NCBI RefSeq assembly: GCF_003732705.1
Contig: NZ_MOBR01000008.1
Location: 310,001-374,000 of the forward strand
DNA length: 64,000 nt
Direction of reading: 5' to 3'
Origin: Pseudomonas frederiksbergensis
GTDB taxonomy: Bacteria; Pseudomonadota; Gammaproteobacteria; Pseudomonadales; Pseudomonadaceae
Shown: positions 19,256 to 28,156 of the stretch, piece after piece
Position numbering within the stretch: the first letter of the stretch is position 1
Layout: every line of letters starts with the position of its first letter
The notes under the pieces: model-generated
Database searches by the model: none
What the model saw: only the letters and a program-made list of their open reading frames with translations
Told to the model about the DNA's origin: nothing
Program-made: the position numbers and the translations under genes

Positions 19256-19409
19256 GTTCCAGATCCTCAGGAAAATCACCGATCTCGGCCAGAAGCTGAC
19301 GGCGTTCGCAGCGATCTTCGATAGCGCGGCGAAATTCCATGCGGCGCTGGTCTTCTTGCTGACGACGGGTTCTGAGGGCGCTGTTGCGTTCTTCGTAGGG
19401 CTGGGCCAT
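19197..19409 (-). CDS. Small conserved basic protein (PA3496-like)
   Basis: 70 residues, highly charged, with a central helix rich in Arg and Glu (RRQQEDQRRMEFRRAIED) and no signal peptide. The start has a strong ribosome binding site, GGGAG, eight bases upstream. Its 3' end overlaps the end of the convergent LysR gene by 59 bp, unusual but consistent with a real short gene. I recall similar small proteins in Pseudomonas annotated as PA3496-family putative envelope integrity proteins. That match is from memory and the role is not established. Confidence 0.6.
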   Translation of the reverse strand: MAQPYEERNSALRTRRQQEDQRRMEFRRAIEDRCERRQLLAEIGDFPEDLELNYWQAAPATSRRNAQPGR

Positions 19410-19527
19410 TGCGAGTCTCCCAAGGCGATTACGGGAGTTACACGATGAACGCGGGGGATGACGGTTTGGCGGCGGGCGGGTTACAGGGATGTGAATCTTG
19501 TAGAGGGATGTGGCGTTTATGAAGACG

Positions 19528-19596
19528 CCTTCGCGGGCAAGCCTCGCTCCTACCTGTATGCGCTATCTGTAGGAGCGAGGCTTGCCCGCGAAGAGG
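19528..19596. repeat. REP pair of the GCGGGCAAGCCTCGCTCCTAC subtype
   Basis: CTTCGCGGGCAAGCCTCGCT and its exact inverse GAGCGAGGCTTGCCCGCGAAG enclose a short loop, forming a long hairpin. This is a different REP subtype from the one at 14608. Confidence 0.88.
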
Positions 19597-19616
19597 CCCT
19601 CAAGACAAACGAGGAA

Positions 19617-20483
19617 TCAATCATCCAGCGCTTTCACCGATTTAGGCGACAGCCGCAAGCTACGCAGGCTGCGCTTGACGCTTTTGAGGTGGTTGACCAG
19701 GCTCGGCCCGCGGGCCATGGCCACGCCCATCGCCAACACGTCGATCACCACCAGGTGGGCGATCCGCGAAGTCAGCGGCGTATAGATTTCGGTGTCTTCG
19801 TGCACATCGATCGCCAGATTGACGGTCGACAGCTCGGCCAATGGCGTCTGGCTCGGGCACAAGGTAATCAGCGAAGCGCCGCTTTCGCGCACCAGATTCG
19901 CGGTGATCAACAAATCCTTGGAACGCCCCGACTGGGAAATGCAGATCGCCACATCAGTCGGCTTCAGGGTCACCGCCGACATCGCCTGCATGTGCGGATC
20001 GGAATACGCTGCCGCCGTCAGCAGCAAACGGAAGAATTTGTGCTGGGCATCCGCCGCCACCGCACCCGACGCGCCAAAGCCATAGAACTCGACCCGCTGG
20101 GCCTGCGACATCAGCGACACCGCCCGCTGCAACTCCACCGGATCGAGCTTCTCGCGAACCTCCATCAACGTGTGCAGGGTGGTGTCGAAGATTTTCAGGC
20201 TGTAGTCAGCGACCGAATCGTCTTCATGAATTGCGAACTGCCCGAAGCTCGCACCGGCCGCCAGGCTCTGCGCCAGCTTCAGCTTCAAATCCTGGAAACC
20301 CGAGCAACCGATGGCGCGGCAAAAGCGCACGATGGTCGGCTCGCTGATGCCCACGCTGTGGGCCAGGTCGGCCATGGAACTGTGCATCACCGCCGCAGGG
20401 TCAAGCAGCACATGGTCGGCGACCTTGAGCTCCGACTTGCGTAACAGGTGGCGTGACTGGGCGATGTGTTGCAGCAGATTCAA
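19617..20483 (-). CDS. MurR/RpiR-family transcriptional regulator (HexR-like paralogue)
   Basis: 288 residues. The N-terminal RpiR helix-turn-helix (LAHSVGISEPTIVRFCRAIG) is followed by a C-terminal SIS sugar-phosphate-binding domain (VEFYGFGASGAVAADAQHKFFRL, ICISQSGRSKDLL, EIYTPLTSRIAHLVVIDVLAMG). Such regulators respond to sugar phosphates; HexR senses 2-keto-3-deoxy-6-phosphogluconate. As far as I recall HexR, this protein is clearly divergent from it in sequence, and it sits next to the pyruvate carboxylase genes, not zwf. A HexR-like palindrome lies upstream at 20531-20545. Confidence 0.88.
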   Translation of the reverse strand: MNLLQHIAQSRHLLRKSELKVADHVLLDPAAVMHSSMADLAHSVGISEPTIVRFCRAIGCSGFQDLKLKLAQSLAAGASFGQFAIHEDDSVADYSLKIFDTTLHTLMEVREKLDPVELQRAVSLMSQAQRVEFYGFGASGAVAADAQHKFFRLLLTAAAYSDPHMQAMSAVTLKPTDVAICISQSGRSKDLLITANLVRESGASLITLCPSQTPLAELSTVNLAIDVHEDTEIYTPLTSRIAHLVVIDVLAMGVAMARGPSLVNHLKSVKRSLRSLRLSPKSVKALDD

Positions 20484-20530
20484 AGGGGTCGACTCTTTGT
20501 TATTGGCAGGTGCCGGGGATGTAGCACGCT

Positions 20531-20545
20531 TGTAGTTATACTACA
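20531..20545. promoter_or_regulatory. Palindromic operator TGTAGTTATACTACA
   Basis: TGTAGT-TAT-ACTACA is a perfect 6-bp inverted repeat 48 bp upstream of the RpiR-type gene. It matches the TGTARTnnnAYTACA form reported for HexR/RpiR regulators in gamma-proteobacteria, so autoregulation is likely. Confidence 0.65.
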
Positions 20546-20618
20546 TGGATTGGCTTTTTGCCTGCTCAATGCGTAACTCAATGTCCCCATTCCACGCGTC
20601 GTACGCTCCATGTAGCAC

Positions 20619-23492
20619 CTACAGGGGGTTTGCGTCCGCGCGCAGCAGCTCAGCCAGATCAACGGCTTCCACCGGACGACTGATCAGATAGCCCTGCACT
20701 TCATCGCAGCGTTCGGCTTGCAAAAACTCCAGTTGCTCGACGCGCTCCACGCCTTCGGCCACGACTTTGAGCGACAAGCCATGGGCCATGGCAATAATCG
20801 CCCGGGTGATCGCCGCATCCTCGCCGCCCTCCCCCAAGCCACGGATAAACGCCTGGTCGATCTTCACGTAATCCACCGGGATGCGCTTGAGATAGCTCAG
20901 CGACGAATACCCGGTGCCAAAATCATCAATTGCCAGTTTCACCCCCAAATCACGCAACTGCTGGAAGGTCGCGATGATGTGTTCGACGCTGTCCAGCAAC
21001 TGGCTTTCGGTGAGTTCCAGTTCCAGGTAATGCGGGGCCAGACCGGTTTCTTCCAGTACCTGACGCACCAGGCTGACCAGCTTGCCCTGGCGCAATTGAT
21101 GCACCGACAAATTGACCGACACCCGGATCGGCGCCAGCCCCTGGCGCTGCCATTCGCAAGCTTGCCAGCAAGCCTGGCGCAATACGAATTCGCCAATCGG
21201 GCCGATCAGCCCGGTTTCCTCGGCCAGACCAATGAAATCGCTGGGCGGCACCCGGCCCATGGTCGGGTGATCCCAGCGCACCAGAGCTTCGGCAGCGTTC
21301 AAACGGCCGGTGGCGAGACACAGTTTCGGTTGGTAAAACACCTTCAGCTGCTTTTCTTCGATGGCTTTGCGCAGTTGATTTTCGAGCTGCAAACGCTCAA
21401 GGGTACTGGCCTGCAGACTGTCGGTGTAGAACTGGAAGTTATTGCCGCCCAAATGCTTGGCGTGCTGCATGGCTATGTTCGACTGGCTGACCAGTGCGGA
21501 AATTTCTCGGGCGTTGTCCGGCAACATGCTGATGCCCATCGACGCGCTGACCACCAATTCATGCCCATCGACCGTCACCGGCAGACGCAGCTTGGTCGAC
21601 AACCGAGTCGCCACCCGCGCCAGGCTCGACAGGTTTCCGTAAGCATCGAACAACACTGCGAACTCATCGCCGGAAAGCCGTGCGATGGTGTCCGCCTCAG
21701 GCAGCGCATTGACCAGTCGCCGGGCCATTTTCTGCAATAGCTGGTCAGCGATTTCATGGCCGAGACTGTCATTGAGTAGCTTGAAACGATCCAGATTGAT
21801 GTGCAGCAGCGCCAAACTGCGCCGACCGCCCTGACGCACCCGTTGATGGGCCTCGCGCAGCCGTTCACGGAACAGCGAGCGGTTGGCCAGGCCGGTGAGT
21901 TCATCGTAGTGAGTCAAGTAACGCATGCGCTCTTCGGATTCGCGCCGGGCCGAAAGATCGGCGAAGAAGCCGACAATATGGCTGACCTTTCCGCGACTAT
22001 CGCGCACCGCGTTCAGTTGCAGCCATTGCGGGTAAAGTTCGCCGTTCTTGCGGGTTTCCACCAGTTCGCCCTGCCAACTGCCGTGCTGCTCAAGGGCCTG
22101 ATGGATGCTGGTGTAGTGGCGGCGGGCATCGCGGCTGCACGGCAACTCGACGACGTTGCGCCCGAGCATGTCCTCGACGTCGTAACCGGTCACACGGCTG
22201 AAGGCCTGATTGACCGCGATCAGCGCGTAATTCGGGTCGAAGATCACAATGCCTTCGCTGGCCGCTTCAAACACCGTCGCCGCCAGTTGCCGCTGCTCTT
22301 CCTGGCCTTTGCTCGCGCTGATGTCGCGGCGGGTGCCGACCATGCGAATCACCCGGCCACTGTCACTGCGCTCTACGGCACGGCCCCGGTCTTCGATCCA
22401 GACCCAATGGCCATCGCCATGGCGCACGCGGTATTCGATCTGGTAATCCTCGCTGCGCCCCTTCAAATGCTCGATCAGGGCGCGCTTGAGGGGCGGTACG
22501 TCGTCGGGATGCAGGCGCGGCCGCAGGTGACTGAGCATGGCGGTCACGTATTCCGGTGCCAGGCCGAACAATTCTTGAATCTGCGTGTGATGGACCTCAT
22601 CGGTTTGCAGGTTCCAGTCCCACAGCCCCAGTTCGCTGGCCTTCAACGCCAGGGCCAGGCGCGCTTCGCTCTTGCCCAAGGCTTGGGTCGCGGTGATCAG
22701 TTCCTGGCTACGCTCGGCCACGCGGTTTTCCAGTTCGACCTGGGCCTCGCGCAATTCCTCTTCGGCACTGCGGCGCTGATCTATTTCCTTGGCCAGTTCG
22801 TGATTGAGCTGGTCGCCCTGGGTTTGCGCGTGCTGCAAATGCTCGATCAATGCCTGATTCTGGAAGCGCCGCAACAAGCCGCGATCAATCAGCCGATTGA
22901 CCTGCCAGGCCACCACGCTCAACGCGCCGAGCAGAATCAGGCCAAACCAGCCCCAGCCCTGTTGCTGTTCATCGCCGCCCCAGAACATATAGGCGATGGC
23001 CGGCAGCAGACAGGGCAAGGTAAAGGAGAGAAACGCCGGAAGGCTGACCGCGTAGGCCACGCTGGCCGAGAGGGCCGCGGCGCCGATCAGGCCGAAGACC
23101 CAGGCTTGCTGAATAAAGGTGTCAGCGGGCACCAGGGCGATGCCGGCGCCGGCGAGAGTCAGGCCGGTCATGGCCGAGCCCAGCAAGAACATGCGGATCC
23201 AGATCGGATGGGCCTGGCGGTTGGGGATCGCCGAATCGAAGGCTGCGACCTGAATCACCCGTAGCGCCACCAGCGACAGCAACCACACCAGCCAGACGCT
23301 GACCAGGAAGTAGCGCTGCGGGCTCCAAAGCAAACCGGCGCAGACCAGACCGTTGATCAGCATGAACAGCGTCGGCAACAGCGAGCCCTGGTAAAGCAGG
23401 CGCGTGCGTTCGACCGCCATTTCCATGGCGTACTGTTTGCGGATAACCCGGGGCTCCACAGAGGGGCCCGACAGGTCGGAGCTGAGGGTCAT
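20619..23492 (-). CDS. Membrane-bound PAS-GGDEF-EAL cyclic-di-GMP enzyme
   Basis: 957 residues from ATG 23492; a longer in-frame start at 23555 lacks support. The N-terminal third has about six hydrophobic segments, then a coiled coil rich in Glu/Gln. Two PAS/PAC modules follow (ELGLWDWNLQTDEVHH and FEAASEGIVIFDPNYALIAVN). The GGDEF domain carries ARLSGDEFAVLFD, with Ser in place of the first Gly. The EAL domain has EALVRWDHP, ELTES, DDFGTGYSSLSYL and KIDQAFI. The EAL residues look intact, so phosphodiesterase activity is likely; cyclase activity is less certain. The sensed signal is unknown. Confidence 0.92.
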   Translation of the reverse strand: MTLSSDLSGPSVEPRVIRKQYAMEMAVERTRLLYQGSLLPTLFMLINGLVCAGLLWSPQRYFLVSVWLVWLLSLVALRVIQVAAFDSAIPNRQAHPIWIRMFLLGSAMTGLTLAGAGIALVPADTFIQQAWVFGLIGAAALSASVAYAVSLPAFLSFTLPCLLPAIAYMFWGGDEQQQGWGWFGLILLGALSVVAWQVNRLIDRGLLRRFQNQALIEHLQHAQTQGDQLNHELAKEIDQRRSAEEELREAQVELENRVAERSQELITATQALGKSEARLALALKASELGLWDWNLQTDEVHHTQIQELFGLAPEYVTAMLSHLRPRLHPDDVPPLKRALIEHLKGRSEDYQIEYRVRHGDGHWVWIEDRGRAVERSDSGRVIRMVGTRRDISASKGQEEQRQLAATVFEAASEGIVIFDPNYALIAVNQAFSRVTGYDVEDMLGRNVVELPCSRDARRHYTSIHQALEQHGSWQGELVETRKNGELYPQWLQLNAVRDSRGKVSHIVGFFADLSARRESEERMRYLTHYDELTGLANRSLFRERLREAHQRVRQGGRRSLALLHINLDRFKLLNDSLGHEIADQLLQKMARRLVNALPEADTIARLSGDEFAVLFDAYGNLSSLARVATRLSTKLRLPVTVDGHELVVSASMGISMLPDNAREISALVSQSNIAMQHAKHLGGNNFQFYTDSLQASTLERLQLENQLRKAIEEKQLKVFYQPKLCLATGRLNAAEALVRWDHPTMGRVPPSDFIGLAEETGLIGPIGEFVLRQACWQACEWQRQGLAPIRVSVNLSVHQLRQGKLVSLVRQVLEETGLAPHYLELELTESQLLDSVEHIIATFQQLRDLGVKLAIDDFGTGYSSLSYLKRIPVDYVKIDQAFIRGLGEGGEDAAITRAIIAMAHGLSLKVVAEGVERVEQLEFLQAERCDEVQGYLISRPVEAVDLAELLRADANPL

Positions 23493-23555
23493 AGGCAATT
23501 TTCTTGTTCTTATAATGAGCGTGGTGAGCCCGAATTCTGCACGGAGCATACACAA

Positions 23556-23749
23556 GCAATGGCGATGACCAAACTGCTCCAGATCACAAAGTAGACCAAA
23601 GTATCGAGCGCCGGCATCGATATAAAAGCCCTCAAGCGAGCCCCGCCGCCGCTTGCAGCCAGTGACCGACCGGTCGTCCTCCGCTCATCTTCATCGGCTA
23701 AATCAAAGCGGGGTTTGCCCGGTGTGGCGCCGCCCCCTAGAATGCCCCG
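23556..23749. other. Divergent intergenic region between the GGDEF/EAL gene and uvrD
   Basis: About 190 bp with no convincing ORF, repeat or clear sigma-70 promoter that I can pick by eye. It must hold the divergent promoters of both genes. Confidence 0.4.
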
Positions 23750-25933
23750 ATGCGCGATGATCTCTCCCTTCTGCTGAACTCCCTCAACGATGCCCAACGC
23801 CAGGCCGTAGCTGCCTCCGTGGGTCGTCAGTTGGTCCTGGCCGGTGCTGGTTCCGGTAAAACCCGAGTGCTGGTGCACCGTATCGCCTGGTTGATCCAGG
23901 TCGAGAACGCTTCGCCCCACTCCATCCTGTCGGTGACGTTCACCAACAAGGCCGCTGCCGAGATGCGTCATCGCATCGAGCAGTTGATGGGCCTGAACCC
24001 TGCCGGCATGTGGGTCGGCACCTTCCACGGCCTGGCGCACCGCTTGCTGCGAGCGCACTGGCAAGAAGCCGGGCTGAGCCAGACCTTCCAGATTCTCGAC
24101 AGCGACGACCAGCAACGACTGGTCAAGCGGGTGATCCGCGAGCTGGGCCTGGACGAGCAACGCTGGCCGGCCCGTCAGGCCCAGTGGTTCATCAACGGGC
24201 AGAAAGACGAAGGTCTGCGCCCGCAACATATTCAAGCCAGCGGCGACCTGTTCCTGGCGACCATGCGCAGCATTTATGAAGCCTATGAGGCCGCCTGCCT
24301 GCGTGCTGGCGTCATCGACTTCTCCGAACTGCTGCTGCGCGCCCTCGACCTGTGGCGCGATCACCCGGGTTTGTTGGCGCATTATCAGAAGCGTTTCCGG
24401 CACATTCTGGTGGACGAGTTCCAGGACACCAACGCCGTGCAGTACGCCTGGTTGCGCCTATTGGCGAAGGGCGGCGACAGCCTGATGGTGGTCGGCGACG
24501 ACGACCAATCGATCTATGGCTGGCGCGGGGCGAAAATCGAGAACATCTATCAGTATTCCGACGACTTCCCGGATGCCGAGACCATTCGCCTGGAGCAGAA
24601 CTACCGCTCCACCGCCGGGATTCTCAAGGCTGCCAACGCCCTGATCGCCAACAACACCGGACGCATGGGCAAAGAGCTGTGGACCGATGGCGGTGAAGGC
24701 GAAGCGATCAATCTGTACGCCGCATTCAACGAACACGATGAAGCGCGTTATGTGGTGGAAACCATCGAAAGCGCGCTGAAAACTGGCTTGGCCCGCAGCG
24801 ATATCGCGATTTTGTACCGCTCCAACGCCCAATCCCGCGTTTTGGAAGAAGCCTTGCTGCGCGAGCGTATTCCGTATCGCATTTACGGCGGTCAGCGCTT
24901 CTTCGAGCGGGCGGAAATCAAGAACGCCATGGCTTACCTGCGGTTGCTGGAAGGTCGTGGCAACGATGCTGCACTGGAACGGGTGATCAACGTTCCGGCC
25001 CGTGGCATCGGCGAGAAGACTGTCGAAGCGATTCGCGATCACGCCCGTCACAGCGATGTGTCGATGTGGGAAGCCATGCGCCTGCTGGTCGCCAATAAAG
25101 GCCTCACCGGTCGCGCTGCCGGTGCCCTCGGGGCGTTTATCGAGCTGATCGAGAACCTCGCTGCCAAGTGCATGGACATGCCGCTGCACTTGATGACCCA
25201 GACCGTCATCGAACAGTCGGGGCTGATTGCCTATCACGAAGCGGAAAAAGGCGAGAAAGGCCAGGCCCGGGTAGAAAACCTTGAGGAACTGGTCAGCGCT
25301 GCGCGCAACTTCGAAAACGCTGAAGAAGACGAAGACCTGACGCCACTGTCAGCGTTCCTCGGCCACGCATCGCTGGAAGCTGGCGACACCCAGGCCGACG
25401 AGCATGAAGACAGTATTCAACTGATGACCCTGCACAGCGCCAAAGGCCTGGAATTCCCTTACGTGTTCCTGGTGGGCATGGAAGAAGGCCTGTTCCCGCA
25501 CAAGATGAGCCTGGAAGAGCCCGGCCGTCTTGAAGAAGAACGGCGCCTGGCCTACGTCGGCATCACCCGGGCCATGCAAAACCTGGTGATGACCTATGCT
25601 GAAACCCGACGCCTGTACGGCAGCGAGACTTACAACAAGGTGTCGCGCTTCGTACGTGAAGTGCCGAAAGGCCTGATCCAGGAAGTGCGGTTGTCCAACA
25701 GCGTCAGCCGTCCATTCGGCGGCGGCCAGCAGCAGAGCTCCAGCAGCCTGTTCGGCGGCAGCGAAATCCCGGACACCGGTTTCAGCCTGGGCCAGGCCGT
25801 GCGGCATTCGGTGTTTGGTGACGGCGTGATCCTGAACTTCGAAGGCGCCGGGGCTCAGGCACGGGTGCAGGTGAACTTCGGTGAAGGCAGTAAGTGGCTG
25901 ATGCTTGGCTACGCCAAACTCGAAGCGATCTAA
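23750..25933 (+). CDS. uvrD: DNA helicase II (UvrD)
   Basis: 727 residues, the usual length. Superfamily 1 motifs are in order: Walker A GAGSGKT near residue 36, Ia SVTFTNKAAAEMR, II VDEFQDTN, III GDDDQSIYGWRGA, IV RLEQNYRST, V TLHSAKGLEFPYVFLVG and VI RRLAYVGITRA. The C-terminus carries the QAVRHSVFGDGVILNFEG Tudor-like segment that contacts RNA polymerase in E. coli UvrD. It unwinds DNA in mismatch and nucleotide excision repair. No LexA box was obvious upstream. Confidence 0.95.
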   Translation: MRDDLSLLLNSLNDAQRQAVAASVGRQLVLAGAGSGKTRVLVHRIAWLIQVENASPHSILSVTFTNKAAAEMRHRIEQLMGLNPAGMWVGTFHGLAHRLLRAHWQEAGLSQTFQILDSDDQQRLVKRVIRELGLDEQRWPARQAQWFINGQKDEGLRPQHIQASGDLFLATMRSIYEAYEAACLRAGVIDFSELLLRALDLWRDHPGLLAHYQKRFRHILVDEFQDTNAVQYAWLRLLAKGGDSLMVVGDDDQSIYGWRGAKIENIYQYSDDFPDAETIRLEQNYRSTAGILKAANALIANNTGRMGKELWTDGGEGEAINLYAAFNEHDEARYVVETIESALKTGLARSDIAILYRSNAQSRVLEEALLRERIPYRIYGGQRFFERAEIKNAMAYLRLLEGRGNDAALERVINVPARGIGEKTVEAIRDHARHSDVSMWEAMRLLVANKGLTGRAAGALGAFIELIENLAAKCMDMPLHLMTQTVIEQSGLIAYHEAEKGEKGQARVENLEELVSAARNFENAEEDEDLTPLSAFLGHASLEAGDTQADEHEDSIQLMTLHSAKGLEFPYVFLVGMEEGLFPHKMSLEEPGRLEEERRLAYVGITRAMQNLVMTYAETRRLYGSETYNKVSRFVREVPKGLIQEVRLSNSVSRPFGGGQQQSSSSLFGGSEIPDTGFSLGQAVRHSVFGDGVILNFEGAGAQARVQVNFGEGSKWLMLGYAKLEAI

Positions 25934-25951
25934 AGCCCAGCGCCGGGCTCT

Positions 25952-26045
25952 TCTGTGGGAGCGAGCTTGCTCGCGATGAACGATAACGCGGTGTTTCAGA
26001 TGCACTGCTGCGCGTCCAATCGCGAGCAAGCTCGCTCCCACAGGG
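25952..26045. repeat. REP pair after uvrD
   Basis: TGTGGGAGCGAGCTTGCTCG and its inverse CGAGCAAGCTCGCTCCCACA flank about 50 bp. It is the only structure seen in the uvrD to 26088 gap and may serve as its terminator. Confidence 0.88.
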
Positions 26046-26087
26046 GTTCAGTGTTGCGCTGGGGTTGATTTTATAAAGGTGCAAACC

Positions 26088-26528
26088 ATGGGCTCAGGCT
26101 TCTTTTCTTCCTGGACATTCTGGGCTCTCTTATCGGCGGCATTCGCCGCCATGACCGCGATCTTCGCCAAGATCGGCATCGAAAACGTCAACTCCGACTT
26201 CGCCACCCTGTTGCGCACGATGGTGGTGCTGGTCAGCCTGGCCTTGATTTTGTACGCAACGGGCCAATATCAGTCATTAGGATCGATATCGGCCAAGAGT
26301 TACCTGTTTCTGCTGCTATCGGGATTGGCGACTGGCGCGTCATGGATTTGCTACTTTCGTGCGCTGAAACTCGGCCCGGCCTCTCTGGTCGCTCCGGTAG
26401 ACAAGCTCAGCGTGGTGCTGGTGGCGGTGCTCGGCGTGGTTCTGCTGGGCGAGAGGCTCGACCTGCGCCAATGGGGTGGCATCGGTCTGATAACGGCCGG
26501 GGTGGTCATGCTGGCGCTACGACGCTGA
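26088..26528 (+). CDS. Single-domain EamA-family (DMT) transporter-like membrane protein
   Basis: 146 residues with about five hydrophobic segments. It is a single EamA unit (usual DMT transporters have two). ATG 26088 follows AAAGGT at 26076-26081. The C-terminal LGPASLVAPVDKLSVVLVAVLG and LGERLDLRQWGGIGLI are typical of the family. Half-size members work as dimers. Substrate unknown. It stands between a REP pair and the Tim44-like gene. Confidence 0.85.
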   Translation: MGSGFFSSWTFWALLSAAFAAMTAIFAKIGIENVNSDFATLLRTMVVLVSLALILYATGQYQSLGSISAKSYLFLLLSGLATGASWICYFRALKLGPASLVAPVDKLSVVLVAVLGVVLLGERLDLRQWGGIGLITAGVVMLALRR

Positions 26529-26707
26529 GTAAAACTTCCCACCGAGCCTGTCCAGTCTTCCTACAGACCAAAAGTAAAAGGTCTTATTGCCCCCGACTAG
26601 CTGAACGCAACCTGTCAGGCAAAAGCCCGAAACACTCTACCGCTAGCCAGTGGCACTTCAGCTGTGCAACATGGCCCGCGTGCAATCCACAAATGGGAAT
26701 TCCCCTT

Positions 26708-27577
26708 ATGAAACGTTTTCTTAGCATCGCCATGGCGTTGTGCATCGGCCTGACGATGAGCCTCGATGCCAACGCCAAGCGCTTTGGTGGCGGCAAAAGC
26801 GCCGGCGCTGCGCCGACCCACCAGACCAGCCAAATGGCGCCTTCTTCTGCCGCGGGCGGCGCTGCTGCCACTGCGGGTGCGGCCGGTGCCGCTGGCGCTG
26901 CGGCCAAGGCCGGCGGTGCTTCACGCTGGCTCGGCCCTCTGGCCGGTATCGCAGCCGGCGGCCTGCTCGCCTCCATGTTCATGGGCGGCGGCTTCCAGGG
27001 CATGCAGATCTTCGACATCCTGATCATGGCGGTCATCGCCTTCCTGATCTTCCGCTTCATCGCCGCCCGTCGTCGCAAGCAACAGGAGCACCTGGCTCCG
27101 GCTGGCGCGCCGATGCAGCGTGAAGTGTTCGAGAACAAGCCTGCCGGCGGTTCGATCTTCGGTGGTTCGGCAGCCCCTGCGGCCGCTCGTCCGGTGATCA
27201 ACACTCCAGCCTGGTTCAATGAACAGAACTTCATCGAAGCGGCGCGCAACCACTTCCAGTCCCTGCAGCAACACTGGGACGCCAACGAAATGGACAAGAT
27301 CTCCGAGTTCGTAACCCCACAGATGCTGGAGTTCCTCAAGCGCGAACGTGCCGACCTGGGCGAAGGCTTCCAGTCCACTTACATTGACAACCTCAATGTA
27401 CAACTGGACGGCGTGGATGATCGCGCGGACAAGACCATCGCCACCCTGACCTTCAGCGGTGTGTCGAAAACCTCGCGTTTCGACCAGGGCGAAGTGTTCA
27501 GCGAAAGCTGGAACATGGAACGTCCGCAGGGCGAGAACCAGCCTTGGCTGGTCGCGGGTATCCGCCAGAACGGCTGA
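26708..27577 (+). CDS. Tim44-domain membrane protein
   Basis: 289 residues from ATG 26708. A signal-like hydrophobic N-terminus (MKRFLSIAMALCIGLTMSL) is followed by a low-complexity Gly/Ala stretch (residues 50-70), a second hydrophobic segment (MQIFDILIMAVIAFLIFRFI) and a C-terminal Tim44-like lipid-binding domain (NFIEAARNHFQSLQQHWDANEMDKISEFVTP in part). Tim44-like proteins in bacteria are membrane associated and poorly characterised. The longer frame extending upstream to 26342 is out of register with real signals and overlaps the EamA gene. Confidence 0.88.
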   Translation: MKRFLSIAMALCIGLTMSLDANAKRFGGGKSAGAAPTHQTSQMAPSSAAGGAAATAGAAGAAGAAAKAGGASRWLGPLAGIAAGGLLASMFMGGGFQGMQIFDILIMAVIAFLIFRFIAARRRKQQEHLAPAGAPMQREVFENKPAGGSIFGGSAAPAAARPVINTPAWFNEQNFIEAARNHFQSLQQHWDANEMDKISEFVTPQMLEFLKRERADLGEGFQSTYIDNLNVQLDGVDDRADKTIATLTFSGVSKTSRFDQGEVFSESWNMERPQGENQPWLVAGIRQNG

Positions 27578-27615
27578 ACCGACGTGCGTTAAACCTGTCG
27601 CAATGCTATCCCTAT

Positions 27616-27645
27616 AAAAAGCCCCGGCCTTGGCCGGGGTTTTCT
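27616..27645 (+). terminator. Rho-independent terminator after the Tim44-like gene
   Basis: AAAAA-GCCCCGGCC-TT-GGCCGGGG-TTTTCT forms an 8-bp GC stem with a two-base loop followed by T-rich sequence. The A-run on the other side lets it work in both directions. Confidence 0.9.
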
Positions 27646-27725
27646 ATTTCGCGGTTGCATCTATAGCGAGCTACTGTATAAACCGCCCCATATAAACCGC
27701 GCCATCAAGCAAGAGGATCCCGGAC

Positions 27726-28133
27726 GTGGAAGAAATCATCGAACAACTGCGTGAAGCCAACGAACCGGTACCGGTCCCCTTGGAGTTGCCCGACGAAGAT
27801 CAGATCGTGGAAATCGAAGAACAACTGTTCATCGACATCCCGTTTGTCTTCAGAGAATTTTTGCTGACCGTCAGCGATGTGGTCTACGGTAGCCTGGAGC
27901 CGGTGACCGTCACCGACCCGCAATCCCACACCTACCTGCCGGACGTTGCCGCCAACGCCTGGGACGCAGGGGTTGATCGCAGCATGATCCCGATCTGCCA
28001 GGACGGCGACGACTACTACCTGGTCGAAGAAGACGGCACCGTGGTGCTGTGGCAAGCCGAAGAAGAGCTGATTGCCGAAGAAACCTGGGAATCGGTCTGG
28101 CACTGGGCGCGGGACGTCTGGCTGGAAAGCTGA
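27726..28133 (+). CDS. SMI1/KNR4-like (SUKH) family protein
   Basis: 135 residues, strongly acidic (many Glu and Asp). It has the SUKH pattern: IVEIEEQLFIDIPFVFREFLLTV, then the DDYYLVEEDGTVVLW core and a C-terminal helix ending with WHWARDVWLES. Start is GTG 27726 with AAGAGG about ten bases upstream. SUKH proteins often act as immunity proteins for polymorphic toxins, but isolated housekeeping-like members are common in Pseudomonas. No toxin gene is adjacent, so I make no immunity claim. Confidence 0.75.
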   Translation: MEEIIEQLREANEPVPVPLELPDEDQIVEIEEQLFIDIPFVFREFLLTVSDVVYGSLEPVTVTDPQSHTYLPDVAANAWDAGVDRSMIPICQDGDDYYLVEEDGTVVLWQAEEELIAEETWESVWHWARDVWLES

Positions 28134-28156
28134 TTCGCCCGGAGCCCCCCCGCCGG

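Noticed and set aside
21801..23264. 487-residue antisense ORF in the GGDEF/EAL gene
   Set aside because: The opposite strand carries PAS, GGDEF and EAL motifs; the ORF product is low in hydrophobic core patterns and has no known family.
27726..28133. SUKH protein as an immunity gene of a toxin system
   Set aside because: No toxin, Rhs or effector gene lies next to it; the family also has non-immunity members.
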